A stretch of DNA of 64,000 nt from CAIYUC01 sp963682005 (lineage in GTDB: Bacteria; Bacteroidota; Bacteroidia; Bacteroidales; FEN-979). Both the position numbers and the translations under genes were made by a program. The notes beneath the pieces are model-generated. The model saw only the letters and a program-made list of their open reading frames with translations, had not been told where the DNA came from and did no database searches. Positions 1 through 8,676 of this stretch are shown one piece after another. Position 1 is the stretch's first letter. The number at the start of each line of letters is the position of its first letter. The stretch spans positions 3,906,001-3,970,000 of the forward strand of contig OY820914.1 of the NCBI GenBank assembly GCA_963682005.1, in the 5' to 3' direction.

Positions 1-42
1 TTTTTAAATGTAATGTGCCATCTGACAAGTGATACGTCAAAA

Positions 43-480
43 TCACATCGCAAGTTCCATTCCCGGGGCATTTTCGGGGCGGGGCATGAATCCGTATTTC
101 CGGTAAAACGGGAATTTGTTTTCAGCTGCAAAAAGCTGGATATCCCGTATTCTGTGCTTTTTGCATTTGGTGACGAGCAAATCGAGGATCTTTGTTCCGA
201 TCCCCCTGTTCTGAAAATCAGGATGAACGATCATATTGACGATCAGCGCATGATGAATTCCGTCGGATATGATGCTCCCTGTACCAACCATTTGACTTCC
301 GTGGTATGCTGAAACAGAATACCAGACATTCCTGATCGATTGTTCAATTTCCTTGATGGAAAAGCAATACGCATCGTTCCAGCCGGTCGTGTTAAAAAGG
401 TCCAGGTAATCCACAGTTGGAGCTGATTCCTCCAGATAGTCGATGGCATCTGAACTGGTAAGTTTTCTCTCATGTTCCAT
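43..480 (-). CDS. GNAT-family N-acetyltransferase
   Basis: A 145-residue single-domain acetyltransferase of the GNAT fold. The acetyl-CoA-binding segment is visible as V-H-P-x-x-Q-N-R-G-I-G-T, followed by the typical C-terminal motif in which an F-Y-x-K-Y-G-F-x-P stretch closes the fold. The longest reading frame begins at 543, but its first 21 residues look like a spurious hydrophobic extension. The ATG at 480 (Met-Glu-His-Glu) gives the normal family length and is preferred. The substrate cannot be predicted. It stands alone upstream of an unrelated exported protein gene on the same strand. Confidence 0.8.
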   Translation of the reverse strand: MEHERKLTSSDAIDYLEESAPTVDYLDLFNTTGWNDAYCFSIKEIEQSIRNVWYSVSAYHGSQMVGTGSIISDGIHHALIVNMIVHPDFQNRGIGTKILDLLVTKCKKHRIRDIQLFAAENKFPFYRKYGFMPRPENAPGMELAM

Positions 481-674
481 AGGGGCAGATTTTGGACCAA
501 TAATTGAAATAACAAAGAACACATAAAGACTGTAAAATTTCACACAGTCGCTTATAATGTTAACTTACCGCCCGGGCCAAATCAGGACCAGGTATCACAT
601 CAAAGTTAATAAAAAAAGACTGAAAGAAAGGAAGCCTGAAAATTTGAAGCCGGAATATGAGAACTTTGAAAATT

Positions 675-1244
675 TTACTGATAATTTACGGTAACATCAA
701 AGGGGGTGGAGGAAGTGTATAATCCGGGGATTTGGGAAGCGGCAACATGTACGGTAGCGCCAACATAGAGATCACATAATCCTGCATCGTTAAGGTTTCC
801 GGTTGGAGACGGATTACATGTAAATGCATCCACGACCATAGATTCCATGCCATTTTCACGGATGATCGAAAAGGAAACCGGAAGTGAAATGCTGAATGAA
901 TACCCTGGCGCACCGGAAACAGAGAATGAACCTGCCTTTACCGAACCAATGGTAGAAGGAAGCGTGACACCACCTGAGGCAGTACGTGTGGGGGTTGAAT
1001 TTGGTAAAAGCGTTACATGGCCGTCATTGGTACTTGCAGCAATATTACCGAAATCCAGATCATCAACTTTTACAAGGTTGATCGGAGTAACGACTGTTGC
1101 GGATGCACTGGCATATTGCGAAACCTGACCAAATGCACTGATAGTCATCGTCAGGAAACTGGCAACAATACTAATATGGAACAAAAATGTTCTCAGTTCG
1201 GGTTTATATTTTAACCAAATTATTCCTTTACAGGAATGGGACAT
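675..1244 (-). CDS. DUF4402 domain exported protein
   Basis: A 189-residue protein with a hydrophobic signal segment at about residues 19-39 ending in A-F-G-Q, then a beta-rich domain of the DUF4402 type: D-L-D-F-G-N-I, a T-x-T-A-S-G-G-V-T-L block, a G-S-F-S-V-S-G-A-P-G-Y-S-F segment and a terminal strand F-D-V-T-V-N-Y. DUF4402 proteins are small exported domains of unknown function, often thought to be surface or pilus-like. The n-region before the signal core is unusually long (18 residues), and a TAnnTTTG-like hexamer lies right before the ATG, so translation may start further downstream. Confidence 0.75.
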   Translation of the reverse strand: MSHSCKGIIWLKYKPELRTFLFHISIVASFLTMTISAFGQVSQYASASATVVTPINLVKVDDLDFGNIAASTNDGHVTLLPNSTPTRTASGGVTLPSTIGSVKAGSFSVSGAPGYSFSISLPVSFSIIRENGMESMVVDAFTCNPSPTGNLNDAGLCDLYVGATVHVAASQIPGLYTSSTPFDVTVNYQ

Positions 1245-1430
1245 GCAAAGATAATAACTTATTCATAACGAGCGATGCACGCAGGGAATATATTTTCAAA
1301 AGTTATTAACTTTTTGACGGGATAAAAGGCACTTCACATTTAATCCCTTCAGGGAGGGACACACCTTTCACCCGGTAACAGGATAAAGGACTTCAGGCAA
1401 GGCCTTTTAATGGATCGAGAAGAAATCTGA

Positions 1431-2633
1431 TTATTTAGCTGTCACTATTTTATACGTATGTTCAGCGATGATCAGTTCTTCATTGGTTGGAATGGTCATG
1501 ACCTTTACCCGTGATGATGGTTTGCTGAGAAGCACTTCTTTTCCGCGCACGCCATCATTCAGTTTCGGATCGAATTCAATTCCCATGAATTCCAAACCCG
1601 TGCAGGTTTCTTCCCGGGTCACAGGATCATTTTCGCCAATCCCACCCGTGAATATGAGGAGATCGATTCCTCCCAGAGCGGAGGCATAAGCCCCGATGTA
1701 TTTTTTAATCCGGTAACGGAACATTTTCAATCCCAGGGCAGCTCTTTCATTATTTGCTTCGGCTGCCTTTTCAATCTCGCGCATGTCGGATGATACGCCA
1801 GTCACACCAAGCATTCCGCTATGCTTGTTCACAAGTGTATTGGCAACCCGGAGGCTGAGTTCTTCTTTTTCCATAATAAACGTAAGAACGCCAAGATCCA
1901 TGTCACCGGAACGTGTACCCATGATCAGGCCTTCAACCGGGGTTAGTCCCATAGAGGTATCAATGGATTTGCCATTGTTGATCGCAGCCATTGAAGCTCC
2001 ATTTCCAAGATGGCAGGTTACAATTTTTATGGCATTCATATCAAGGCCGAGTATCTGGCAGGCACGACGGGCAACATAATAGTGGCTCCAGCCATGGAAA
2101 CCGTAACGACGGATCCCGTATTTCTTATATAACGAGTAGGGGATGGCATACATATATGCATAGTCGGGCATGGTCTGATGAAATGCGGTATCGAACACAC
2201 CAACCTGCGGAACATCCGGCAGGAGGTGCTGCATGGCAAGCACACCTTTCAGGTTGGCCGGGTTGTGCAGCGGTGCGAGCTGGATACACCATTTGATATC
2301 TTTTATGGTATCATCATTGATCAGGGTGCTTTCCTTGAAATGCTCCCCGCCGTGAGCGATGCGGTGTCCTACTGCATTGATCTCTGAAAGGCTTGTAATG
2401 CAGCCGTGCTCCTTACTGATCAGGACTCCAAGGATATATTCGATCCCGATCTGGTGGTCGATCACTTCACCTTCCAGCCTCACCTTGTCACCATTTTGGT
2501 TTTCGTTTCTGAGGAATGAACCTTTAAGTCCGACCTTTTCAACGATGCCTTTGGCAAGCACCAGTTGCTTTTCAATATTAAACAGTTGATATTTTATGGA
2601 TGAGCTTCCGCAATTCAAAACGAGTATATTCAT
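1431..2633 (-). CDS. ackA: Acetate kinase
   Basis: A full-length 400-residue acetate kinase, which interconverts acetyl phosphate plus ADP and acetate plus ATP. Family signatures are complete: the N-terminal N-C-G-S-S-S-I-K-Y phosphate-binding motif, the G-H-R-I-A-H-G-G-E signature around residue 90, the F-D-T-A-F-H-Q-T-M-P stretch and the T-G-G-I-G-E-N-D motif near residue 330. It lies 45 bp downstream of the 3-hydroxyacyl-CoA dehydrogenase gene on the same strand and is probably cotranscribed from the promoter at 3693-3723. It fits a fermentative, acetate-producing lifestyle. It is unlikely to belong to the pigment cluster itself. Confidence 0.97.
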   Translation of the reverse strand: MNILVLNCGSSSIKYQLFNIEKQLVLAKGIVEKVGLKGSFLRNENQNGDKVRLEGEVIDHQIGIEYILGVLISKEHGCITSLSEINAVGHRIAHGGEHFKESTLINDDTIKDIKWCIQLAPLHNPANLKGVLAMQHLLPDVPQVGVFDTAFHQTMPDYAYMYAIPYSLYKKYGIRRYGFHGWSHYYVARRACQILGLDMNAIKIVTCHLGNGASMAAINNGKSIDTSMGLTPVEGLIMGTRSGDMDLGVLTFIMEKEELSLRVANTLVNKHSGMLGVTGVSSDMREIEKAAEANNERAALGLKMFRYRIKKYIGAYASALGGIDLLIFTGGIGENDPVTREETCTGLEFMGIEFDPKLNDGVRGKEVLLSKPSSRVKVMTIPTNEELIIAEHTYKIVTAK

Positions 2634-2678
2634 ATGGACATTTTTTTTCGACTATTAATAAACTTGTAAACCGGATGA

Positions 2679-3644
2679 TTAGCAACAGGTGTCTTCAACG
2701 ATCTTATTGCCTTCCTTGTCATATTCATAGAATCCGGCACCGGTAAGCCTGCCAAGTTTGTTGGCACGGACCATTTTCTTGATCATGGGAGAAGCGATAT
2801 ACCTTGAAAGGCCAAATTCTCCGTAGAGATTTTCCATCCAGCGAAGGATCTTGTCGAGACCCACTTTATCGGCAAACTCAAAGGGACCTAATGGCATGTT
2901 GAAACATGCACGCATGGTCAGGTCGATGTTTTCCATCGAACTGACACCTTCCATCAGGGTTTCGCAGGCTTCATTGAGCAATACAACGAAAAGCCGGACA
3001 CTGATCAGTCCTGGTGACTCGATAACCGGAATTGCAATTTTATCAAGCAATTTCACAAATTTCATCACTTTCTCATAGGCATCATCGCTGGTATAAAGAC
3101 CTTTGGCGATTTCTACAACGCTAGCACCGGGTGCTGTTGTTGAGATATGCAAACTGACGCAACGTTCATTGTGTTCAAGTTCTGAGGACATCTCAGTGAC
3201 AACGAGGGTCGAAGAATTTGTTGCAATGATGCAATTCAGGCTTACGTGTTTTTCGATCTTTTTAAATACGTCTTTGCGAATCTCGAGACTCGGCTCACGC
3301 TGCTTTGATTTTATTGCTTCGATCACGAGTTCACAGTCGTGGAAATCTTTGTAATCGACGGTGCCTTTTATCCTGGAAAGGATGGCAGTCTTCTCACTGG
3401 GAGTAAGCCCCCAATGGTTTATCTCATTATCCAGCCCTTTTGAAATTTCATCCAGTGAATGAAGGATCAGCTCTTCGGACAGTTCAAGAAAAATAATTTC
3501 AATTCCGTGTTTTGAAGCAGTAATCGCTAATTCCTGTCCTACGGTGCCACAACCGACGATCCCGACTTTTGAGAACAGGACTGTCGGACGCGCTTGTTTG
3601 CTCAGCCCATATTTTTCAATGGGTTCAATAATAATTTCTGCCAT
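2679..3644 (-). CDS. 3-hydroxyacyl-CoA dehydrogenase family protein
   Basis: A 321-residue protein with an N-terminal Rossmann domain (V-G-I-V-G-C-G-T-V-G-Q, residues 28-38) and a C-terminal helical 3HCDH domain (M-P-L-G-P-F-E-F-A-D, V-G-L-D). Such enzymes oxidise 3-hydroxyacyl-CoA with NAD. The segment that is normally H-F-F-N-P around the catalytic His reads H-I-S-T-T-A-P, so the His is kept but its surroundings differ, which may mean a different substrate. The C-terminus ends D-T-C-C. A strong promoter lies upstream, and ackA follows closely. A central fermentation or butyrate/beta-oxidation role is likely but not proven. Confidence 0.85.
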   Translation of the reverse strand: MAEIIIEPIEKYGLSKQARPTVLFSKVGIVGCGTVGQELAITASKHGIEIIFLELSEELILHSLDEISKGLDNEINHWGLTPSEKTAILSRIKGTVDYKDFHDCELVIEAIKSKQREPSLEIRKDVFKKIEKHVSLNCIIATNSSTLVVTEMSSELEHNERCVSLHISTTAPGASVVEIAKGLYTSDDAYEKVMKFVKLLDKIAIPVIESPGLISVRLFVVLLNEACETLMEGVSSMENIDLTMRACFNMPLGPFEFADKVGLDKILRWMENLYGEFGLSRYIASPMIKKMVRANKLGRLTGAGFYEYDKEGNKIVEDTCC

Positions 3645-3692
3645 TTTTTCAGATTTATGTTGGAGTAAGTTTCAGATTGATCTTTGAGGCGG

Positions 3693-3723
3693 CAAAATTA
3701 CTGGATTTAATTCATTGTTCAAA
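3693..3723 (-). promoter_or_regulatory. Bacteroidota-type promoter for the dehydrogenase-ackA pair
   Basis: Read on the minus strand, a TTTG box (3720-3723) is followed by exactly 19 bp and then TAATTTTG (3693-3700), a perfect match to the Bacteroidota -33/-7 consensus TTTG-N19-TAnnTTTG. The expected transcription start is near 3688, about 45 bp before the ATG of the dehydrogenase gene. Confidence 0.75.
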
Positions 3724-3748
3724 GAATAACAATAGAAAAAAAACCGGT

Positions 3749-4135
3749 TTACATTTCCATCATTGCATCCACCTCTTCACGGGAGATCCTCGTCCAGTCG
3801 GGATCACTGAATTGGTTACCATCCCAGGAAAATGTAACCAGGTCAAAGGTTTCTCCATAGAAGGTGAGCTTGCTTCTCAGATCGGGGGAATGCTCAATAA
3901 AAAGGAGGTCTTCAGGTGATGCATTGATCTGGGTCAGGAGTTGGGTTGCCAGTGAGGCGATGCAATCTGTTATCGCTGTTCCGGGGTTCTGACGATAGAT
4001 CTCGGTAATGATCACAAGGGTTTTTCCATCCTTACGGTGGATCGTCCGCAAACCGCATTTCGAGGGACTATCCCATAAACCCTTGAAATCGAAATAGGAA
4101 TTCATGTAGTTTGTGAATTCGGGATTTATTTCCAT
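3749..4135 (-). CDS. Hypothetical protein, 128 aa
   Basis: A soluble 128-residue protein that I do not recognise. There is no signal peptide or membrane segment. The sequence is rich in aromatic and acidic residues at its C-terminus (T-F-S-W-D-G-N-Q-F-S-D-P-D-W) and contains a K-D-G-K-T-L-V-I-I-T-E-I beta-strand pair. It has its own ATG and lies between the dehydrogenase promoter and the radical SAM gene at 4189, separated from the latter by an octanucleotide repeat. Coding is supported by sensible composition and lack of overlap with other genes; the function is unknown. Confidence 0.6.
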   Translation of the reverse strand: MEINPEFTNYMNSYFDFKGLWDSPSKCGLRTIHRKDGKTLVIITEIYRQNPGTAITDCIASLATQLLTQINASPEDLLFIEHSPDLRSKLTFYGETFDLVTFSWDGNQFSDPDWTRISREEVDAMMEM

Positions 4136-4141
4136 AATTAG

Positions 4142-4175
4142 TTGATGAACTGATGAGTTGATGAGCTGACGAACT
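4142..4175. repeat. Octanucleotide-like tandem array
   Basis: Four imperfect copies of an 8-bp unit close to TTGATGAG/CTGATGAG between two minus-strand genes, starting 6 bp upstream of the 4135 ATG and ending 13 bp from the stop codon of the radical SAM gene. Confidence 0.6.
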
Positions 4176-4188
4176 CAAAAATACTTCT

Positions 4189-5463
4189 TTATTCTTTTTC
4201 GTTGTTTACTTTTTTTCCGAAACTTTCGTTGACGAGGTCGCGGCGACGGGGGGCATAGGTGCCATCTTCAAGTTCCCGCTGCATCACTGTGCTTAACATA
4301 TTGAACATCTTCTGGGTCTGCGGTTCATCTTTATAAAAGGTATCCCAGGCATAATGAAAGAGTTCTTCCAGCTTTTCCGCGGTCATGTGTTTTGGATGAT
4401 ACACGACTTTCCCGGCATTGTAATGATCCCAGTCATGGTCAAAGATCCTGTTTTGCTTCCGCAGGTCTGCATAGGCCTTAGTATGAGGGAAAGGTGCAAG
4501 AACCGTGAATTCGGCGAGATCGAGGTCGATTTCAAGCAGGAAATCGATCAGGCGGCGGATATCATCTTCTGTCTGGTTATCAAGCCCGAGAAGTATTGTT
4601 CCTTCCACGGCGATTCCGTAGTCATGGTATTGTTTGATGCGGTTCCGTATAAAATCCGACGTATCGAATACTGCCTGGTAAACATACCATGCACCTGCTT
4701 GAGCAGCGAGATCCAGCACTTCAGGCTTGTCTTCAATGGTATGGCTGACCCATTTCTTCTTCAGCGGGATCATCGCCCGGAAAAGTTCTTTCTCCCACTC
4801 CGTATCCAGGGCCAGGGAGTTGTCAACGATGAACAGCCGGTTATTATCCATCTGTGACAGTTCCTCAACGACCCTGTCGATGGGTCTTGGACGGAATCCG
4901 CGTCCTCCAAGATAACGTACAGCACACGGATAGCAATCGTATATGCAGCCACGGGAAGCATGGAACAGGTCGACCATCCTGAATCCCTTGTGGTAATAAA
5001 GATCTTTCTTCAGGATATCCCTTCTGGCAGGGCCGATCAGTGACATTTCCGGAGGATTGTTCAGGAAGTTATAGATTTTCTGAAGGTTTCCCGCCTGAAA
5101 ATCTTTAAAAACCTTGTCGAGCCGTCCTTCCACTTCTCCAAGGAATACGGAGTCAGCATGAAGAAGCGTCTCCTCAGCATGAAGCATCGTAGAAATCCCT
5201 CCGAATATCACTTTTTTCCCAAGGTTCCTGTACATATCAGCAATCGCCCAACCGCGTTTCACCTGGGTGGTAAGCATCATGGAAATCCCCACGAGATCCG
5301 GTGAATCGTCAACAATAAGCTCTTCTACATTTTCGTCCGTAAAATCGACTTCCACATTTTCAGGCAGAGCAGCTGCCATTACCACCGGTCCATGAGGTGG
5401 AAGATTAAAGATGGTTTGTCCTTCCAGTTTTTCCCAACGCGGGTATATCAGTTTAAATTTCAT
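4189..5463 (-). CDS. B12-binding/radical SAM protein (copy 1)
   Basis: A 424-residue protein with an N-terminal Rossmann-like cobalamin-binding-type domain (residues 1-140; F-G-G-I-S and L-G-E-V-E-G motifs) and a radical SAM domain carrying C-I-Y-D-C-Y-P-C (Cys173, 177, 180) for the 4Fe-4S cluster. The E-G-T-I-L-L-G-L-D segment is the usual strand near the C-terminal end of the barrel. The ATG at 5463 overlaps the TAA of the preceding gene by one base, which fixes the start and shows translational coupling to the C45-family gene. Members of this superfamily methylate unactivated carbons or rearrange and cyclise substrates without oxygen; the substrate here is unknown. It is the last gene of the large biosynthetic run. 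Confidence 0.85.
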   Translation of the reverse strand: MKFKLIYPRWEKLEGQTIFNLPPHGPVVMAAALPENVEVDFTDENVEELIVDDSPDLVGISMMLTTQVKRGWAIADMYRNLGKKVIFGGISTMLHAEETLLHADSVFLGEVEGRLDKVFKDFQAGNLQKIYNFLNNPPEMSLIGPARRDILKKDLYYHKGFRMVDLFHASRGCIYDCYPCAVRYLGGRGFRPRPIDRVVEELSQMDNNRLFIVDNSLALDTEWEKELFRAMIPLKKKWVSHTIEDKPEVLDLAAQAGAWYVYQAVFDTSDFIRNRIKQYHDYGIAVEGTILLGLDNQTEDDIRRLIDFLLEIDLDLAEFTVLAPFPHTKAYADLRKQNRIFDHDWDHYNAGKVVYHPKHMTAEKLEELFHYAWDTFYKDEPQTQKMFNMLSTVMQRELEDGTYAPRRRDLVNESFGKKVNNEKE

Positions 5464-7175
5464 TAATGCTGTTTTCGTTTTACCTTGATGATGCAATCGC
5501 TGAGTTCTGAGATGATCCTGTTTTTTTCGCTCTGCCGCGGAACATTCTTTTCCAGTGCTTTCCGGTAGTAACGAATGCTGCTGTCAGGCATATCCCTTGA
5601 CTGGTAATATTCTCCGGTGAGGGAATAAACTTCAAAATACCCAGGATTGGTATCAATGAATTCATGAATAAAAGAACTGGTCAATGGCCCGCTGCTTTTT
5701 GACATGGCAGCAGATGATACTATTTTCCTCATTTCCCTGAATCTCCGGAAATGCTTGTAATTTGCAGAAGTAAGAAATGAATCTCCGGGAATGGAAAGCT
5801 CCCGTTCAGTGATTTCCATCTTATGTTCCAACCCTGCAAAGGTATGAATAATTTTTTTCAGGTCATAACAGAGGTATGGCCCCAGTTGCCATGGGTCAGT
5901 GGAAACCCAGACAAGGAGCTTTTCAGGCTGGAAGATCACCGAATGATGACAGATCAGCTGGTTGATGGCCTTTTCATTGCCCATTCCAAGGTCTTCATGA
6001 TTCAGCCCCGACTGATCCCGAAGGATCTCTGCCATTTCAGGAATTCCCAGCACTTTTTTACCGGAGATATCCTGAATAACTTTTTTGAACCGGTAGCCGG
6101 ATGCATTCTCCCGCAGATCCTTGATATTTGCCGGAAGTGAGGAATATTTCCCGGACTGGAAATGGTTTGTACAAACGATGTGATCCGAATGCGGGTCGAC
6201 AATTTCCATGCCCCTGGTGGTTTTCTCAATGATAACGGCTTTGTTGTCAGAAGCTGAACCGATAAGAATGGATTCGGAGACGAATGTTTCCCGTTTCCCT
6301 GCAATGGCAGATGCTTCGCCGATGTTTTTTGCGTATTGCAATATTTCACGGGCAAGGATCGAAATGGGTGTCCTGGCAGAGAAAGGAATATCAGACCTGG
6401 CTGCGTTTATCGTGACAGTGAGGCCCTTTTCATTCATTCCCGAAACAGCACCGATCATTGCAGGCCAGGTGATCATTATAAACGGGTACCCTTCCTCCGG
6501 TTTTTCAAAGCAAATGATCTTTGTTTCTGCGAATTGATCGCCAACATAGAAATCAAAATTCCGGCCGATCAGAAGGGAAGAATCGACAGTTTTCCCAGAC
6601 CAGACCCCGAATGATGTACAGCCAACAAGGCCGAGGTTCTGCACCATATGACCGATATCATGGGCAGAATGGTAATTCAGCATGCGCTGGTAATTTGTTC
6701 CAAGGGATGAAAATTTCCCCGATGCCGATAATGAGATCCCATAGATCTCCTGCCTGTATTCTTCTGTGAAATACTTGTCAAGGTCCCTGTTGAACCAATA
6801 AACAAACTGTTTAAGGAATCCAAGGTAAACACCGGAAGGAACGAGTTCCCGGATCCTGGCAAGAAAAGCGATCTCCTGTTTTTCGATCAGCGGCTTGCAC
6901 AATTTTCCGTTAATGACGCCTCTTTCAAAAGGTTTTCCTTCAAGATACATTTCCCACAGGCCATTTGAATTTTTCTTCAGCCAGTTTTCTTCACAACGAT
7001 AAAAATCCGGCTCGGGGTTTTCCGTTTTAAGGCGAATGGAAGACAAATCACTTATCTCTGGCGGATTTACACGGATGGCAAAATGGAACCATACCATGAA
7101 CAGAATGATCAGACATGCCAGAATACCAAGCAAACCAGGCAGCCTTCTCCGTCTTCTTTTGCCTTTGTCAGTCAT
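5463..7175 (-). CDS. C45-family Ntn hydrolase / acyltransferase, membrane-anchored
   Basis: A 570-residue protein. A basic stretch (residues 7-11) and one transmembrane helix (about 14-34) anchor it, with the rest probably periplasmic. The central part matches the acyl-CoA:6-aminopenicillanic-acid acyltransferase (peptidase C45) fold: L-V-G-C-T-S-F-G with Cys186 as the expected N-terminal nucleophile after self-cleavage, followed by I-G-R-N-F-D-F and the M-N-E-K-G-L-T-V-T strand. The C-terminal 80 residues look TPR-like. Family enzymes cut or form amide bonds. Coupled by a one-base overlap to the downstream radical SAM gene and by 8 bp to the upstream oxidoreductase gene. A role in attaching or removing an acyl group on the lipid product is plausible. 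Confidence 0.8.
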   Translation of the reverse strand: MTDKGKRRRRRLPGLLGILACLIILFMVWFHFAIRVNPPEISDLSSIRLKTENPEPDFYRCEENWLKKNSNGLWEMYLEGKPFERGVINGKLCKPLIEKQEIAFLARIRELVPSGVYLGFLKQFVYWFNRDLDKYFTEEYRQEIYGISLSASGKFSSLGTNYQRMLNYHSAHDIGHMVQNLGLVGCTSFGVWSGKTVDSSLLIGRNFDFYVGDQFAETKIICFEKPEEGYPFIMITWPAMIGAVSGMNEKGLTVTINAARSDIPFSARTPISILAREILQYAKNIGEASAIAGKRETFVSESILIGSASDNKAVIIEKTTRGMEIVDPHSDHIVCTNHFQSGKYSSLPANIKDLRENASGYRFKKVIQDISGKKVLGIPEMAEILRDQSGLNHEDLGMGNEKAINQLICHHSVIFQPEKLLVWVSTDPWQLGPYLCYDLKKIIHTFAGLEHKMEITERELSIPGDSFLTSANYKHFRRFREMRKIVSSAAMSKSSGPLTSSFIHEFIDTNPGYFEVYSLTGEYYQSRDMPDSSIRYYRKALEKNVPRQSEKNRIISELSDCIIKVKRKQH

Positions 7176-8676
7176 TCTTTATCTTTTTAAGAAGATACTC
7201 TAACCCGATCAATTCACTGCATGTCTGAACTGCACCGATCGTAACGCCAAGTACCCCGTGAAGATTGGTGTTCTGCCCCGTAAAAAAGAGTCCCGGGATC
7301 TTTGTTCTCGGAAGAACGATTGTTTCCAACGGATGATTGAAATCCTTCTGAATGCCATACATCGAACCTTCAGGGGTTCCTGTATAATCGCGCCAGGTAA
7401 GGGGAGAGGCTGCATCAATGCTTTTTAAGCATGCCCTGATACCTGGGAATTTATGTTCAACAAGATCCAGGAGTAGTTCCGTTTTCTTTTCCTTCCATTC
7501 ATTATAGGACCGGCCCCTGCTTCCAACAATCGTTTTATCCCATGTCCTGACCTCGTTGAAGTCCATGTATGTCATTATTATGGCTGACTTTGCATATTCA
7601 TTCATTCCTGAGTATGCTGGAGTATGAAGCATATAAAAGGAAGGCCAGATCCGGGCTGACCGGGCTGACCAGACATCATAACTTGTATGAAAATAGAAAT
7701 TGTGATCAAGGTTTTTAAAACTGTTCTCTTTAAAAACAAGATATAATGAGAAGGATGAGATGGTGTTCCCGAAATTTATCATTCTCCCTGACCAGGACTT
7801 TCTTACAGGGATCCCGTCGAACATGCTGATGGTGGCCGAAGGATGGATATCCGAGATCAGGCGTTCTGCCTGGAAATTCAGACCGTCTCTGGTTATGGCT
7901 GTGAAAGTATCGTTCCCGAACCTGATCTTTGAAACTTCTTGTTTTGTAAGAAGCTGTCCGCCGTTTGATAAGATCTGATTTACCAATATCGTGGCCATCC
8001 TGTTACTTCCATCAACAGGACGCCATGCACCGGAGATAAATGAATGATTGACCAGAGCGGCGATGTAGAGGGGTGTTTTATCACGTTCTCCTGCGTAAAG
8101 GAAATTGTTGCCGGCAAGGACGGATGAAAGGTGGCCCCTCTCCCCGGCCCCCTCCCCAAAAAGGGAGGGGGAATTAAGGTTCTGGTAGTATTTGAGGGCG
8201 GATTGATCTTTATATTGATTTTCTGAGTGGTTTCCAGGGATCTCAAGGTTATACAGCGGAAATGATCTGCTTATCTCCTGCAATTTATTTGTATAGGATC
8301 GCAATGATCCTTCCTGGTCAGGAAAGAAGGGGAGAAGTTGCTCTGTGAAGTTGTCAAATCCCATTGCAATGGGGTATTCAATATCATTGAATGAGATGAC
8401 GTCAAATCCGTCAGGGTTCATTCGCCTGAACAATTCTTTGCCGGTAAGGCCAAAATAGCTGAAATACCTGTGAAGTACCTCGCCTTCATCCAATCCGCCA
8501 ATATAGTGGACACCGGTATCGAACTCAACACCGTTTCGAATGAACGTCTGCAGACACCCGCCTGGTTGGTGATGTTTCTCAAGGATGCAAACACTCATTC
8601 CTTCCCTGCTCAGGATGGCACCGCATAGCAATCCTCCCAATCCGCTACCGATTATGATAACATCGGATTTCATCAT
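7168..8676 (-). CDS. CrtI/retinol-saturase-like FAD oxidoreductase
   Basis: A 502-residue flavoprotein of the phytoene desaturase / all-trans-retinol saturase type. The N-terminal dinucleotide-binding motif I-I-G-S-G-L-G-G-L is followed by L-E-K-H-H-Q-P-G-G-C-L-Q-T and the G-V-H-Y-I-G-G segment; the C-terminal G-Q-N-T-N-L-H-G-V-L-G motif closes the FAD site. Such enzymes add or remove hydrogens on polyene chains, so it probably tunes saturation of the aryl-polyene product. Its start overlaps the stop of the MMPL fusion gene (ATGA). A G/C-rich repeat is inserted in frame near residue 170-185 (see 8131-8175) without breaking the reading frame. Confidence 0.87.
   Translation of the reverse strand: MMKSDVIIIGSGLGGLLCGAILSREGMSVCILEKHHQPGGCLQTFIRNGVEFDTGVHYIGGLDEGEVLHRYFSYFGLTGKELFRRMNPDGFDVISFNDIEYPIAMGFDNFTEQLLPFFPDQEGSLRSYTNKLQEISRSFPLYNLEIPGNHSENQYKDQSALKYYQNLNSPSLFGEGAGERGHLSSVLAGNNFLYAGERDKTPLYIAALVNHSFISGAWRPVDGSNRMATILVNQILSNGGQLLTKQEVSKIRFGNDTFTAITRDGLNFQAERLISDIHPSATISMFDGIPVRKSWSGRMINFGNTISSFSLYLVFKENSFKNLDHNFYFHTSYDVWSARSARIWPSFYMLHTPAYSGMNEYAKSAIIMTYMDFNEVRTWDKTIVGSRGRSYNEWKEKKTELLLDLVEHKFPGIRACLKSIDAASPLTWRDYTGTPEGSMYGIQKDFNHPLETIVLPRTKIPGLFFTGQNTNLHGVLGVTIGAVQTCSELIGLEYLLKKIKND
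8131..8175. repeat. G/C-run palindromic repeat inside a coding region
   Basis: A CCCCTCTCCCC-GGCCCCCTCCCC-AAAAA-GGGAGGGGG palindrome of the type normally seen between genes lies inside the oxidoreductase gene and is translated as roughly S-P-S-L-F-G-E-G-A-G-E-R-G. A related palindrome (CCCCTCCCT...AGGGAGGGG) sits in an intergenic gap at 21325-21387. Confidence 0.75.

Noticed and set aside
1431..3644. Acetate kinase and the first dehydrogenase as part of the pigment cluster
   Set aside because: They have their own promoter at 3693-3723 and are typical of central fermentation; nothing ties them to the pathway beyond proximity.
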